This document shows, piece after piece, positions 18,922-28,155 of a stretch of 64,000 nucleotides of DNA (its first letter is position 1; every line of letters begins with the position of its first letter). Source of the stretch: Butyrivibrio sp. (lineage in GTDB: Bacteria > Bacillota > Clostridia > Lachnospirales > Lachnospiraceae); the NCBI GenBank assembly GCA_015056655.1, contig SVFV01000008.1, positions 58,835-122,834 of the forward strand. The letters run 5' to 3'. The position numbers and the translations under genes are program-made. Below the pieces are notes generated by a model. It made no database searches. It was given only the letters and a program-made list of their open reading frames with translations, and was not told where the DNA came from.

Positions 18922-19443
18922 ATGAAGATAGCCGTTTATCCCGGAAGCTTCGATCCTATAACACTTGGACATTTAGATATTATCAAGCGCGCATCGAAGA
19001 TGTTCGACAAGATGGTCGTATTAGTTAGCGTAAATACGGCAAAAAGTCCGTTGTTTTCAGTTAATGAACGTGTTAATATGATTAAAGAAGCCACAGCAGA
19101 TCTGGGAAATGTGGACGTTCAATCTTATGAAGGACTTCTTATCGATTATTGTAAAAATAATAATATCAAGATAATTATCAGAGGACTTAGAGCTATAACG
19201 GATTTTGAATATGAGCTCCAGATAGCACAGACGAACAAGATGTTTTCTAATGGGGATGTGGATACAGTATTCCTGACAACTAGTCTTGAATATGCATATC
19301 TTAGCAGTTCAACTGTTAGAGAATTTGCAAGCTTTCATGGTGATATAAGTCGCTGCGTAACACCTCATGTGGCGCAGATGGTTTATTCAAAATATGGTTA
19401 CAAAGACTCTGAAAAGATTGGGGGAAATGAAGATGAGCAGTAG
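18922..19443 (+). CDS. coaD: pantetheine-phosphate adenylyltransferase
   Basis: A 173-residue CoaD, which transfers AMP from ATP to 4'-phosphopantetheine to give dephospho-CoA. YPGSFDPITLGHLDI carries the TxGH nucleotidyltransferase motif, GLRAITDFEYELQ is the substrate-binding helix and YLSSSTVREFA the ATP-binding ISSTxxR motif. Length is about ten residues over the family norm because of a lysine/glutamate-rich tail that overlaps the next gene by 11 bases. Confidence 0.96.
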   Translation: MKIAVYPGSFDPITLGHLDIIKRASKMFDKMVVLVSVNTAKSPLFSVNERVNMIKEATADLGNVDVQSYEGLLIDYCKNNNIKIIIRGLRAITDFEYELQIAQTNKMFSNGDVDTVFLTTSLEYAYLSSSTVREFASFHGDISRCVTPHVAQMVYSKYGYKDSEKIGGNEDEQ

Positions 19444-20062
19444 AATAGAGCAATGCATTGAGGAAATCCAGGCATTTATTGAGAACTGCAAGTATCAGCC
19501 ATTATCCAAAACAAATATCATTGTTAACAGAGAAGAGATGGAAGAGCTCCTTATCGAGCTTAAGAGCAAGACTCCTGAAGAGATTAAGCGTTATCAGACT
19601 ATTATCAGCAATAAGGAAGCTATTCTTGATGATGCTAGAAAGAAAGCTCAGGACCTTATTGATAAAGCTACAGCTCAGACTAATGAGCTTATTAACGAGC
19701 ATGAGATCATGCAGCAGGCTTACGCTCAGGCTAACGCAGTTATAGCCCAGGCAGCTAAGCAGGCTGAGGAGATTCTCACCAAGTCAACTGACGAAGCAAA
19801 CCAGATGAAGGCAGCTGCGGTAAGCTATACAGATTCACTTCTTGCTGATGTTGAGAAGCTTGTAAATCTGGCTATTGAAACAACAAGCAGAACTAACAAC
19901 AGTCTGCTTAACTCGCTTACACATTATAGTGAGACAATTAAATCAAACAGAGCAGATCTGGTGCCTCCAAGCGTAAATCCTAACAATGCTGAACCTGTTA
20001 ATACAATTCAGCCTGAGAGTGCTCAGGATGGCCCTGACGATCTTCATGTAGATATGATCTAA
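19433..20062 (+). CDS. coiled-coil protein of unknown function (ATPase/DivIVA-like helix)
   Basis: A 209-residue hydrophilic protein that is almost entirely predicted coiled coil from about residue 10 to 180, rich in Ala, Gln, Glu and Lys. The C-terminal 35 residues are Pro/Asn rich and probably disordered. There is no signal peptide or membrane segment. The alternating ARKKAQDLIDKATAQTNELI pattern resembles stalk proteins of ATP synthases and DivIVA-type scaffolds, but I do not recognise a specific family. The start ATG 19433 is favoured by GGGGG at 19420-19424; 19427 is too close. It overlaps coaD and ends before a strong terminator. Confidence 0.75.
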   Translation: MSSRIEQCIEEIQAFIENCKYQPLSKTNIIVNREEMEELLIELKSKTPEEIKRYQTIISNKEAILDDARKKAQDLIDKATAQTNELINEHEIMQQAYAQANAVIAQAAKQAEEILTKSTDEANQMKAAAVSYTDSLLADVEKLVNLAIETTSRTNNSLLNSLTHYSETIKSNRADLVPPSVNPNNAEPVNTIQPESAQDGPDDLHVDMI

Positions 20063-20067
20063 GAAAT

Positions 20068-20103
20068 AAAGCTACCGCAGTTTTATATTGTGGTAGCTTT
20101 TTC
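20068..20103 (+). terminator. terminator after the rsmD-coaD-coiled-coil block
   Basis: AAAGCTACCgCA (20068-20079) pairs with TGtGGTAGCTTT (20089-20100), followed by TT. It ends only 13 bases before the next start codon. Confidence 0.65.
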
Positions 20104-20115
20104 AAAGAGGAAATA

Positions 20116-20841
20116 ATGAGATTAGATAAGTTTTTAAATGACTGTGGAATCGGAACGAGGAAGCAGTTAAAGGAATATATTAAAAATGGCATGGTAAAGG
20201 TTGACGGAGTTACTGCGTCAAAACCAGATGTTCAGATAGATCCTGAGAAGAATGAGATTTTGTTTTCAGGTGAGAATTTAACAGAAGGCTATGCCAAGTA
20301 TCGCTATTACATAATGAATAAGCCTCAGGGCGTGGTTTCTGCAACGACTGATAATCATGACACAACAGTTATAGACCTTATTGATACTAAATTCGATAAG
20401 GACCTGGCACCTGTTGGCAGACTTGATAAGGATACAGAGGGGCTTCTTGTTATAACTAATGATGGAAAGCTCTCACACAGCCTTTTATCTCCTAAAAAGC
20501 ATGTAGAAAAGGAATATGAAGTTCATACCTTAAAGCCTGTGTCAGATGATGACATCAAAAAGCTTTCAGAGGGCGTTGATATAGGAGATGAGAAGCCAAC
20601 AATGCCAGCAAAGGCTTTTATTGAGGAAAAAGATGGAAAAAAGCTTCTTCACCTTATAATTCACGAAGGAAGATTCCATCAGGTTAAGCGTATGCTTAAT
20701 GCTGTTGATAATGAAGTTACATTTTTAAGAAGAATCAGAATGGGACAGCTTTCACTGGATGAGAGCCTTGAGCCCGGTGAGTACAGAGAACTCACAGACG
20801 AAGAATTGGAGCAGTTAAAGAATAATGAGAAAAGTTTCTAA
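20116..20841 (+). CDS. RsuA/RluB-family rRNA pseudouridine synthase
   Basis: A 241-residue pseudouridine synthase. An N-terminal S4 RNA-binding domain (MRLDKFLNDCGIGTRKQ) is followed by the catalytic domain with GRLDKDTEGLLVITNDG near 115, where the aspartate of RLD is the nucleophile. HEGRFHQVKRML near 195 is typical of the RsuA branch, so 16S rRNA position 516 is the likely target, although RluB-type specificity is not excluded. The start has AGAGGAA at 20106. Its end overlaps the next membrane protein by 17 bases. Confidence 0.9.
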   Translation: MRLDKFLNDCGIGTRKQLKEYIKNGMVKVDGVTASKPDVQIDPEKNEILFSGENLTEGYAKYRYYIMNKPQGVVSATTDNHDTTVIDLIDTKFDKDLAPVGRLDKDTEGLLVITNDGKLSHSLLSPKKHVEKEYEVHTLKPVSDDDIKKLSEGVDIGDEKPTMPAKAFIEEKDGKKLLHLIIHEGRFHQVKRMLNAVDNEVTFLRRIRMGQLSLDESLEPGEYRELTDEELEQLKNNEKSF

Positions 20842-21427
20842 GGGTAATTTTGGATATATAGAAAGCAGCAGAAAATTTGCAATTGCAAGGACTATAATTG
20901 CGCTTTTAATCTGCCTTGCAATCTTTTTAACAGGACTAATTATTTACCATTCAAATAAAAGTGCATTCAGTATCATAGCAGCTTTGGGATGTCTTCCGGC
21001 TGGTCTTAGCGCAGTAAATATGATCATGTATCTTCGCGCTCATCCTTGCAGTAAGGAAGCCTATGATATGATTGAGAGACACAGACAGGGCCTTCTTATA
21101 AGATATGACCTTGAAATGACAAGCTATGAGGAGAATTACGGAATAGCTGCTGCCACAGTACTTGATAAGAATGTGTGCTGCTTTACAGAGGACAAGGCAC
21201 TTGATATCAATAACTGTGAGAAGCATATCAGAAATCAGATTGCTCAAAGTGGCTACACTGATTACACAGTTAAAGTATTTAAGGATTTAAATGCTTTCTG
21301 TAAGAGACTTGATCAGCTTGAACAGATTAGAAGTGCCAAGAACATTGATCCTGTCGCTATAGAGGACTCATGGGTTCCCGGAACAGTGGAAACCTGTGCA
21401 CTTGTTTTATTATCAATTTCGCTATAA
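20825..21427 (+). CDS. hypothetical two-helix membrane protein
   Basis: A 200-residue protein of no family I recognise. A short basic N-terminus is followed by two hydrophobic helices (about residues 21-42 and 48-67) and a cytoplasmic-type soluble domain of about 130 residues. That domain contains conserved-looking Cys pairs (VCCF, NCEK) and ends in the hydrophobic stretch TCALVLLSISL. It overlaps the RsuA-type gene by 17 bases and ends ten bases before the RluA-type gene, so it is translationally coupled between two rRNA modification genes. A direct link to RNA modification is only suggested by position. Confidence 0.7.
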   Translation: MRKVSKGNFGYIESSRKFAIARTIIALLICLAIFLTGLIIYHSNKSAFSIIAALGCLPAGLSAVNMIMYLRAHPCSKEAYDMIERHRQGLLIRYDLEMTSYEENYGIAAATVLDKNVCCFTEDKALDINNCEKHIRNQIAQSGYTDYTVKVFKDLNAFCKRLDQLEQIRSAKNIDPVAIEDSWVPGTVETCALVLLSISL

Positions 21428-21436
21428 AGGATAAAA

Positions 21437-22438
21437 ATGAAGGAAATACATATTACTTCCAACGAAGCAGGAAAAAAGCTGGACAAATTTCTTTCTCAGT
21501 ACTTCAGCAATGCAAGTATGGGCTTTTTGTATAAGATGCTTCGCAAAAAGAATATAGTTCTAAATAAAAAGAAAGCTACTGGAAAAGAAGCGCTTTCAGA
21601 GGGTGATATTATCAGCGTATTTTTTGCTGATGAAACCTTCGATAAGTTTGCAAATAACAGTGCTGACAATAATGATGAGTATCTAAATGCTTACAAGAGA
21701 TTCGGCAATCTCGAAATTATCTATGAAGATGAGCATATAGTTTTGATCAATAAGCCCTCTGGAATTCTTACTCAGAAGGCTGATGGAAATGATGCTTCAC
21801 TAAATGAATGGCTTATCGGATACCTTCTTAGTGAGGGCAAGCTTAATAAGGAGGAGCTTAAGTCCTTTAGGCCCTCTGTTTGTAACAGACTGGATAGAAA
21901 TACCTCAGGTATAGTTATCTGCTCCAAATCTCTGGCTGGTGCTCGTAAAATGGCTGAAATCCTAAAGGACAGATCACTTCAAAAGTACTACAGAACCATA
22001 GTATCGGGGACTTTCACAGAGGCTATGGAGGTTGACGGCTATCTTGTAAAGGATGAAAAGACAAACACAGTAAGGCTTATAGATTCAGAGGTTAAGGATT
22101 CTTCCAGAATAAAGACCGGTTTTAAGCCCTTGAGAAACTATGAGCTTACATTATCAGACGGTAAAGTAGTTAAGCTCTCTGAAGTGGAGGTCCTTTTGCA
22201 TACTGGCAAACCGCACCAGATAAGAGCTCACCTGGCTTCCCTTGGTTATCCCATTGTAGGAGATAGCAAGTATGGCAATGAACGCTTAAACAAGAAGCTT
22301 AAAGAAGACTTTAAGCTTAAATACCAGCTACTTCACGCTGAAAGGCTTGTTTTCCCTGAGTTTGATGATGAGTTTTCTTATCTTTCAGGGAAAGAATTAA
22401 AAGCAGGACTTCCGGAGCTGTTCCAAAAGCTCCAGTAA
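21437..22438 (+). CDS. RluA-family 23S rRNA pseudouridine synthase
   Basis: A 333-residue RluA/RluC/RluD-family synthase. The N-terminus carries an S4-like domain (GKKLDKFLSQYF) and the catalytic domain shows CNRLDRNTSGIVI near 153, with Asp as nucleophile. The usual His of HRLD is Asn here, a substitution I believe is common in this clade. HTGKPHQIRAHLASLGYPIVGD near 255 is the family C-terminal motif. The target uridine(s) in 23S rRNA cannot be assigned from sequence. Confidence 0.9.
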   Translation: MKEIHITSNEAGKKLDKFLSQYFSNASMGFLYKMLRKKNIVLNKKKATGKEALSEGDIISVFFADETFDKFANNSADNNDEYLNAYKRFGNLEIIYEDEHIVLINKPSGILTQKADGNDASLNEWLIGYLLSEGKLNKEELKSFRPSVCNRLDRNTSGIVICSKSLAGARKMAEILKDRSLQKYYRTIVSGTFTEAMEVDGYLVKDEKTNTVRLIDSEVKDSSRIKTGFKPLRNYELTLSDGKVVKLSEVEVLLHTGKPHQIRAHLASLGYPIVGDSKYGNERLNKKLKEDFKLKYQLLHAERLVFPEFDDEFSYLSGKELKAGLPELFQKLQ

Positions 22439-22470
22439 TTATTTGATAAATTTTCTTAAGAGGCGTATAG

Positions 22471-23004
22471 ATGGCAACCTGGAATTCTAGAGGCTTAAGG
22501 GGGTCAACCCTTGAGGAACTGATTAACAGAACAAACGAAAGATATCTGGATGAAGAGCTTGCTCTCATCCAGAAAATTCCTACGCCTATCACCCCCATCA
22601 ACATTGATAAAGAGACAAGACATATAACTCTTGCATATTTTGACCAGAAAAGTACCGTTGACTACATCGGTGCTGTTCAGGGTATTCCTGTATGTTTTGA
22701 CGCAAAGGAATGCGCTGTAGATACATTTACCTTAGAGAACATTCACCCTCATCAGGTTCAGTTTATGGAATCCTTTGAAAAACAGGACGGGATTGCATTT
22801 TTCCTTATCTATTACACAAAAAGAGGAGAATATTATTACCTGACATTCAGGAAATTAAAGGAATTCTGGGACAGAGCAGCAAATGGTGGAAGGAAAAGCT
22901 TTAGATATGATGAGCTTGATCCAGAGTATGTCATCTCAAATGATGATGTTTCCTTTATTCCCTATCTTGAAAAATTGCAAAAAGATTTAGAATCCAGAGA
23001 TTGA
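22471..23004 (+). CDS. recU: Holliday junction resolvase RecU
   Basis: A 177-residue RecU-type endonuclease that cuts four-way junctions in recombination and chromosome segregation. NSRGLRGSTLEELINRTNERY matches the RecU N-terminal helix, IQKIPTPITPI follows, and the PD-(D/E)XK core is STVDYIGAVQG...CFDAKEC with Asp and Lys as metal ligands. HPHQVQFM and FFLIYY continue the family pattern. It is shorter than B. subtilis RecU (about 206) and lacks its long N-terminal extension. The stop codon overlaps the -35 box of the his promoter. Confidence 0.9.
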   Translation: MATWNSRGLRGSTLEELINRTNERYLDEELALIQKIPTPITPINIDKETRHITLAYFDQKSTVDYIGAVQGIPVCFDAKECAVDTFTLENIHPHQVQFMESFEKQDGIAFFLIYYTKRGEYYYLTFRKLKEFWDRAANGGRKSFRYDELDPEYVISNDDVSFIPYLEKLQKDLESRD

Positions 23005-23029
23005 CAAATAAATGGTATTCCGATAAACT
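23001..23029 (+). promoter_or_regulatory. sigma-A type promoter of the histidine genes
   Basis: TTGACA at 23001-23006, a 17-bp spacer and TAAACT at 23024-23029. The -35 overlaps the recU stop codon. It would give a leader of roughly 55 bases before hisZ. Confidence 0.55.
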
Positions 23030-23043
23030 AGTAGAAGTTTAAC

Positions 23044-23084
23044 ATAGTAGCATGGTAGCGCGTTACTATACTAAAGTATAGGAG
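23044..23084 (+). promoter_or_regulatory. two mutually exclusive hairpins in the hisZ leader
   Basis: ATAGTA (23044-23049) can pair with TACTAT (23064-23069), or CTATAC (23066-23071) can pair with GTATAG (23076-23081). The second hairpin takes in the first G of the GGAG ribosome binding site. No T-box motif is seen. A switch function is inference. Confidence 0.35.
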
Positions 23085-23091
23085 ATAAACT

Positions 23092-24204
23092 ATGAATCGA
23101 AAGCTAGTACATACTCCTGAAGGCGTTCGTGATCTTTACGGCAGGGAGTGCAGTGACAGAAAAAGAATTATGGAGAAGATCAATTCAAGGATGAAATCCT
23201 ATGGATTTGAGGATATTGATACTCCCACCTTTGAATTCTTTGATGTTTTTGCTGAGGAGATTAGTAATAACAGTGCCAGAGAGCTTTATAAGTTCTTTGA
23301 TAAGGATGGTCAGACAATGGTTCTTCGTCCTGACTTTACGCCCTCTGTTGCAAGATGCGTAAGTAAATACTTCTTAGAGGACAACAGTGCAGTCAGATTC
23401 TGCTACAGCGGAAAAACCTTCCTTAACACGCATAATCTGCAGGGAAAGCTTAAAGAAAGTACAGAGCTTGGTGCTGAGCTTATGAATGAGAGCAGCATTT
23501 ATGCTGACGCTGAGATGATAGCTCTTTTGGTTGAGTCACTTACTTCTACAGGACTTACAGATTTCCAGATAAGCATTGGTGATGCTGATTACTACAACGG
23601 AATCTGCGAGGAAGCCGGAATTGATAATGAGACTGAGTCAGAGATCAGAGAGCTGATGGTAAACAGAAATACCTTTGCTGCTGAACTTGTAATGGTAGAG
23701 AACCACATGACCTGCAAGTACATCGATCTTATAAAGAGCGTATCTACCTGCATTGGTGATGCTTCAATCCTTGATAATGCCGGAGAAATCGTATCAAATG
23801 AAAAATCAAAGGCCGCTATCAAGAGACTTAAGGATCTCTACAAGGTACTTTGCAGCTATGGCATAGAGAATTACATTTCCTTTGACCTTGGAATGCTTAG
23901 TAAATTCAATTATTACACAGGTGTTATGTTCCATGCTTATACCTACGGCGTTGGTGATGCCATTGCAAAGGGCGGGCGCTATGACAACCTTCTTGAGAGA
24001 TTCGGAAAAAGTGCTCCTGCAATCGGATTTATGATCAACATAGATGATCTGATGACAGCGCTTTACAGACAGAAGGTCGAAATGGAAGAGGAACAACTCT
24101 CCGTTATCATCGAATTTGATGATGAAACCTTTGATAAATCACTTTCTGAGGCTCAGGAGCTTAGAAGAAATGGTGAGAGCGTCATTTTAAGAAAGAAAAA
24201 GTAA
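23092..24204 (+). CDS. hisZ: ATP phosphoribosyltransferase regulatory subunit
   Basis: A 370-residue HisRS-like protein without the anticodon-binding domain, as in HisZ. TPEGVRDLYGRE starts the fold, class II motif 2 appears as MVLRPDFTPSVARCV near 80, and LGMLSKFNYYTGVMFHAYTYGVGDAIAKGGRYDNL near 265-300 is the motif 3 region. HisZ forms a hetero-octamer with short HisG and confers histidine feedback inhibition. It is first in the his block, with its own promoter, and is followed by the short-form hisG that needs it. Confidence 0.94.
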   Translation: MNRKLVHTPEGVRDLYGRECSDRKRIMEKINSRMKSYGFEDIDTPTFEFFDVFAEEISNNSARELYKFFDKDGQTMVLRPDFTPSVARCVSKYFLEDNSAVRFCYSGKTFLNTHNLQGKLKESTELGAELMNESSIYADAEMIALLVESLTSTGLTDFQISIGDADYYNGICEEAGIDNETESEIRELMVNRNTFAAELVMVENHMTCKYIDLIKSVSTCIGDASILDNAGEIVSNEKSKAAIKRLKDLYKVLCSYGIENYISFDLGMLSKFNYYTGVMFHAYTYGVGDAIAKGGRYDNLLERFGKSAPAIGFMINIDDLMTALYRQKVEMEEEQLSVIIEFDDETFDKSLSEAQELRRNGESVILRKKK

Positions 24205-24253
24205 CATCCGATATCTTTTGAAGCTATTAACTAACACATTTAAGGGTTTATAT

Positions 24254-24901
24254 ATGAAAAAAGAAGATCGTTATCTGACCTTTGCGCTTGGCAAAGGCAG
24301 ACTTGTAAATAACACAATGGAACTCCTTGAAAAATGCGGAATAAAGTGCCAGGAAGTAACTGATAAAAGCACAAGAAAGCTGATTTTTACAAACGAGGAG
24401 TTAAAGCTTAAGTTTTTCCTTGCAAAGGGACCTGATGTTCCGACTTATGTAGAGCTTGGAGCAGCTGACATAGGAATTGTTGGAAAAGACACTATCATGG
24501 AGGAAAATAGAAGCGTATATGAGGTTTTGGACCTTGGTTTTGGAAAATGTCGCATGTGCGTCTGCGGTCCTGAATCAGCAAGAGAGCTTTTGAACCATCA
24601 TGAGATGATCAGGGTCGCAAGTAAATATCCCAATATTGCAAGAGATTATTTCTACAACAGAAAAAATCAGACTGTGGACATAATTAAGCTTAACGGCTCA
24701 GTTGAGCTTGGTCCCATAGTTAATTTATCTGATGTAATTGTTGATATTGTTGAGACCGGAAGTACCCTTAAGGAAAACGGACTCACTGTTTTAGAAGAGA
24801 TTTGTCCTTTGTCTGCAAGAGTTATAGTTAATCAGGTTAGTATGCAGATGGAGGCTCCCAGAATAAGAAAACTAATTGATGACATGAAAGGAAATCTGTA
24901 A
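24254..24901 (+). CDS. hisG: ATP phosphoribosyltransferase catalytic subunit, short form
   Basis: A 215-residue HisG of the short (HisG-S) type, catalysing the first step of histidine synthesis from ATP and PRPP. LTFALGKGRL near 8, ADIGIVGKDTI near 80 and VDIVETGSTLKENGL near 170 (PRPP loop) are diagnostic. It lacks the C-terminal regulatory domain of long HisG, consistent with hisZ directly upstream. The start ATG 24254 follows AAGGG at 24242-24246; an in-frame TTG 36 bases upstream is less likely. Its TAA overlaps the hisD ATG by one base. Confidence 0.95.
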   Translation: MKKEDRYLTFALGKGRLVNNTMELLEKCGIKCQEVTDKSTRKLIFTNEELKLKFFLAKGPDVPTYVELGAADIGIVGKDTIMEENRSVYEVLDLGFGKCRMCVCGPESARELLNHHEMIRVASKYPNIARDYFYNRKNQTVDIIKLNGSVELGPIVNLSDVIVDIVETGSTLKENGLTVLEEICPLSARVIVNQVSMQMEAPRIRKLIDDMKGNL

Positions 24902-26190
24902 TGCGTATTGTAGAGCTAAATGATAAGACAAAAGAAGAACTGCTTGATAAGCTTTTACAAAGAAGCCCGTCAAATTATGGCGAATATGAGGATATTGTAA
25001 ATAACATCATCACAGACATCAGAAAGCGCAAGGATGAAGCTTTATTTGAATACACCTTAAAGTTCGACAAATATGAGCTGAATTCCTCAAACATCAAGGT
25101 TACAAGACAGGAAATTGAGGATGCTTATAAAGAGCTTGATGATGATTTCATAGCTGCCATGAAGAAAAGTGCAGCTAACATCACAGCTTTCCATGAAAAG
25201 CAAAAGAGAAACAGCTGGATCGATACTAAGGAGGATGGCTCAATCCTTGGACAGAGAGTATCACCTATTGAAATTTCCGGTGTTTACGTCCCTGGAGGAA
25301 AGGCTGCTTATCCTTCAAGCGTACTTATGAATGTTCTTCCTGCTAAGGTTGCTGGTGTTGAGAGAATTGTAATGTGTACACCTCCTTCAGCTTCTGGAAA
25401 GGTAAATGCTGGAACCTTAGTTGCTGCAGATATTGCAGGTGTTGATGAGATTTATAAGGCTGGCGGAGCACAGGCTATCGCAGCTATGGCTTTTGGAACA
25501 GAATCTATTCCCAAGGTAGACAAGATAACCGGCCCTGGAAATATATTTGTAGCCCTTGCTAAAAAGGCTTGCTTTGGATATGTTTCAATCGACTCAATCG
25601 CTGGCCCTTCTGAAATTCTTGTAATTGCAGATGAGACAGCTAATCCGAGATTTGTCGCAGCAGACCTTCTTTCACAGGCTGAGCACGACGAAATGGCAAG
25701 TGCAATCCTTATTACCACAAGTAAGAAGCTTGCTGATGAGGTTTCTGTTCAGGTTGATAAGTTTATAGCTGAGCTTTCAAGATCTGAGATCATGCAGAAA
25801 TCTATCGACAATTATGGATATATCTTTGTAGCTGAGAATATGGAGGATGGAATAGAAGCAGCAAATGCAATTGCTTCAGAGCACCTTGAAATCATTACTG
25901 AGAATCCTTTTGAAGTAATGCCGAAGATAAAGCACGCTGGTGCTATTTTCCTTGGAACATATTCATCAGAGCCTCTGGGAGATTATTTTGCAGGCCCTAA
26001 TCACATTTTACCTACAAACCAGACTGCAAGATTCTTCTCACCCTTGTCAGTTGATGACTTTGTAAAGAAGACAAGCATTATTGCTTATTCCAAGGCTGGT
26101 CTTGAAGCTGTACACAAGGATATTGAGATCTTTGCAAAGAACGAAGGCCTTACAGCACACGCAAATTCAATTGCAGTAAGATTTGAATAA
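24901..26190 (+). CDS. hisD: histidinol dehydrogenase
   Basis: A 429-residue HisD, the zinc enzyme that oxidises L-histidinol to L-histidine in two NAD-dependent steps. [18 protein letters not shown] near 128, [16 protein letters not shown] near 208, [14 protein letters not shown] near 232, and [16 protein letters not shown] near 255 with the metal ligands Gln and His are all present. The C-terminal [20 protein letters not shown] carries the catalytic His. Length is normal. It starts inside the hisG stop codon, indicating coupling. Confidence 0.97.
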   Translation: MRIVELNDKTKEELLDKLLQRSPSNYGEYEDIVNNIITDIRKRKDEALFEYTLKFDKYELNSSNIKVTRQEIEDAYKELDDDFIAAMKKSAANITAFHEKQKRNSWIDTKEDGSILGQRVSPIEISGVYVPGGKAAYPSSVLMNVLPAKVAGVERIVMCTPPSASGKVNAGTLVAADIAGVDEIYKAGGAQAIAAMAFGTESIPKVDKITGPGNIFVALAKKACFGYVSIDSIAGPSEILVIADETANPRFVAADLLSQAEHDEMASAILITTSKKLADEVSVQVDKFIAELSRSEIMQKSIDNYGYIFVAENMEDGIEAANAIASEHLEIITENPFEVMPKIKHAGAIFLGTYSSEPLGDYFAGPNHILPTNQTARFFSPLSVDDFVKKTSIIAYSKAGLEAVHKDIEIFAKNEGLTAHANSIAVRFE

Positions 26191-26230
26191 ATCTATAATA
26201 AGAACATAGTTATCAAACGAGGAGAATGAT

Positions 26231-26818
26231 ATGTCCAGATACGCAGAAATTAACAGAAAAACCGGAGAGACCGACATTAATGTTTGCCTTGAGCTTGATG
26301 GCACAGGAAAAGCTAATATAAATACCGGAATCGGTTTCTTTGACCACATGCTTGATGCTTTTACAAGACATGGCCTTTTTGACATGACTGTTGAAGTAAA
26401 GGGCGATCTGAATGTAGATGGACACCACACCGTTGAGGACACTGGAATTGTCATTGGACAGGCTATTGCCAAGGCTCTTGGCGACAAGAAGGGCATTAAG
26501 AGATATGGAAGCATGCTTCTTCCTATGGATGAGACCCTTGTAATGTCAGCAATCGACCTTTGCGGAAGACCTTATTTTGTGATGGATGCAGCTTTTACTG
26601 CACCCATGGTTGGAGATTTTGATACACAGCTTGTAAGAGAATTCTTCTATGCTGTTTCATACGGAGCAATGATGAATCTGCACCTTAGAGTTGTCACAGG
26701 TATCAATGACCACCACAAGATTGAAGCTATGTTCAAGGCTTTTTCCAAGGCTCTTGATGAAGCAACCTCATTTGATGAGAGAATTACTGATGTACTTAGT
26801 ACAAAAGGAAGCCTGTAA
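26231..26818 (+). CDS. hisB: imidazoleglycerol-phosphate dehydratase
   Basis: A 195-residue monofunctional HisB, converting imidazole glycerol phosphate to imidazole acetol phosphate. Manganese-binding motifs are FFDHMLDAFTRHG near 37, VDGHHTVEDTGIVIG near 64 and NDHHKIEAMFKAF near 158. There is no histidinol phosphatase domain, so that step must be encoded elsewhere. GGAG at 26221 sets the start. It sits 40 bases after hisD in the same orientation. Confidence 0.96.
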   Translation: MSRYAEINRKTGETDINVCLELDGTGKANINTGIGFFDHMLDAFTRHGLFDMTVEVKGDLNVDGHHTVEDTGIVIGQAIAKALGDKKGIKRYGSMLLPMDETLVMSAIDLCGRPYFVMDAAFTAPMVGDFDTQLVREFFYAVSYGAMMNLHLRVVTGINDHHKIEAMFKAFSKALDEATSFDERITDVLSTKGSL

Positions 26819-26856
26819 TTTTACTATAATAAAACCGGACTGGAGAATGATTATTT

Positions 26857-28134
26857 ATGCTTAAAAAATTCATACCCTGTATATATCTTCACAAAGGATT
26901 GGCAGTTAAGGACCTTAATACGCCTACGCAGCTTGATGAGACACCTCTTGCACTGGCTGAAAAGTATGATAATGATGACTGCGATGCGATCATAGTATTT
27001 GACATGTCTGAGGGTGATGAAGAGCATGAGGAATCCCTGGATATAATCAAGGAGATTTGTTCGAATGTAAGTGTTCCTGTTTATGGAGCCGGAAATGTAA
27101 AGCGCATGGAGGATATTAAAAAGCTCCTTTATGCTGGCTGCAAGAAGGCTTGTCTTAATTTCTCAAAACAGGGCAACATAGATATTTTGCAGGAGGTCTC
27201 TGAGAAATTTGGAAAAGATAAGATCGTTATCTGCTACACAGAGACTGATAAGATAACAGACCATACAGACAGCATTTCTACCTATGCTGATGAGCTTGTT
27301 TTACTTAATACATCCGAGATTAAGAAGACTCCTGAGCTTAATATGCCTACAATACTCAGTCTCCCTGATGTTTCTCTGGATAAGCTTATTGAGCTTTTAT
27401 CTCAGCCCAATGTAAGCGGACTTACAGGAAAAGCAATCAACAAGAACTCTGCTGAAATCAGGGGCATGAAGAAAATCTGTGCAGATCATGACCTTGCTGT
27501 AAACAGAATGATCCCTCAGCTTAAATGGGAGGATCTTAAAAAGAACAATGATGGAATGGTTCCTGTTGTTGTACAGGATTACAGAACAGCTGAAGTTCTG
27601 ATGGTGGCATATTTTAATGAAGAGTCCTACAACAAGACCATTGAGTCCGGAAGGATGACCTACTTTAGCAGAAGCCGTAATGAGCTCTGGCTCAAGGGCG
27701 AGACAAGCGGACATTTCCAGTATGTGAAGCAGCTTGTTGCTGATTGCGACAACGATACAATCCTTGCAAAGGTTAAGCAGATTGGAGCAGCCTGCCACAC
27801 AGGAAGCTATTCATGCTTCTTTAATGAAATCTGTGCTAAAAAGTACTCAGAGAAGAACCCTCAGAAGGTTTTAGATAACGTCTTTGAGGTAATTAAGGAC
27901 AGACAGGTTAATCCAAGAACTGGCTCTTACACCAACTACCTTTTTGATAAGGGACTTGATAAGATCCTTAAAAAGGTCGGCGAAGAGAGCACAGAGATTG
28001 TTATTGCAGCAAAAAATCAAAATTCAAATGAACTCGTTTACGAAATGGCAGATTTTTTGTATCATATGATGGTACTTATGGCAGAGAAGAATATCTCATG
28101 GGAAGATATTACTGATGAACTTGCCAGAAGATAA
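26857..28134 (+). CDS. hisI: three-domain HisIE fusion with degenerate HisF/HisA-like N-terminal domain
   Basis: A 425-residue fusion. Residues about 1-205 resemble a HisF/HisA TIM barrel ([37 protein letters not shown]) but the two catalytic aspartates of HisF align with Tyr10 and Thr128, so cyclase activity is probably lost. Residues about 222-325 are HisI (phosphoribosyl-AMP cyclohydrolase) with metal ligands in DCDND 296-300 and CHTGSYSC 313-320. Residues about 338-425 are HisE (phosphoribosyl-ATP pyrophosphatase) with [15 protein letters not shown]. The two enzymatic domains catalyse steps 2 and 3 of histidine synthesis. It is much longer than ordinary HisIE (about 200). Confidence 0.92.
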   Translation: MLKKFIPCIYLHKGLAVKDLNTPTQLDETPLALAEKYDNDDCDAIIVFDMSEGDEEHEESLDIIKEICSNVSVPVYGAGNVKRMEDIKKLLYAGCKKACLNFSKQGNIDILQEVSEKFGKDKIVICYTETDKITDHTDSISTYADELVLLNTSEIKKTPELNMPTILSLPDVSLDKLIELLSQPNVSGLTGKAINKNSAEIRGMKKICADHDLAVNRMIPQLKWEDLKKNNDGMVPVVVQDYRTAEVLMVAYFNEESYNKTIESGRMTYFSRSRNELWLKGETSGHFQYVKQLVADCDNDTILAKVKQIGAACHTGSYSCFFNEICAKKYSEKNPQKVLDNVFEVIKDRQVNPRTGSYTNYLFDKGLDKILKKVGEESTEIVIAAKNQNSNELVYEMADFLYHMMVLMAEKNISWEDITDELARR

Positions 28135-28155
28135 TTGTTTTAGCGAGGTTTTAAT

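Noticed and set aside
23030..23091. T-box riboswitch before hisZ
   Set aside because: The leader is only about 60 bases and lacks the T-box sequence GGGTGGnACCGCG and a terminator.
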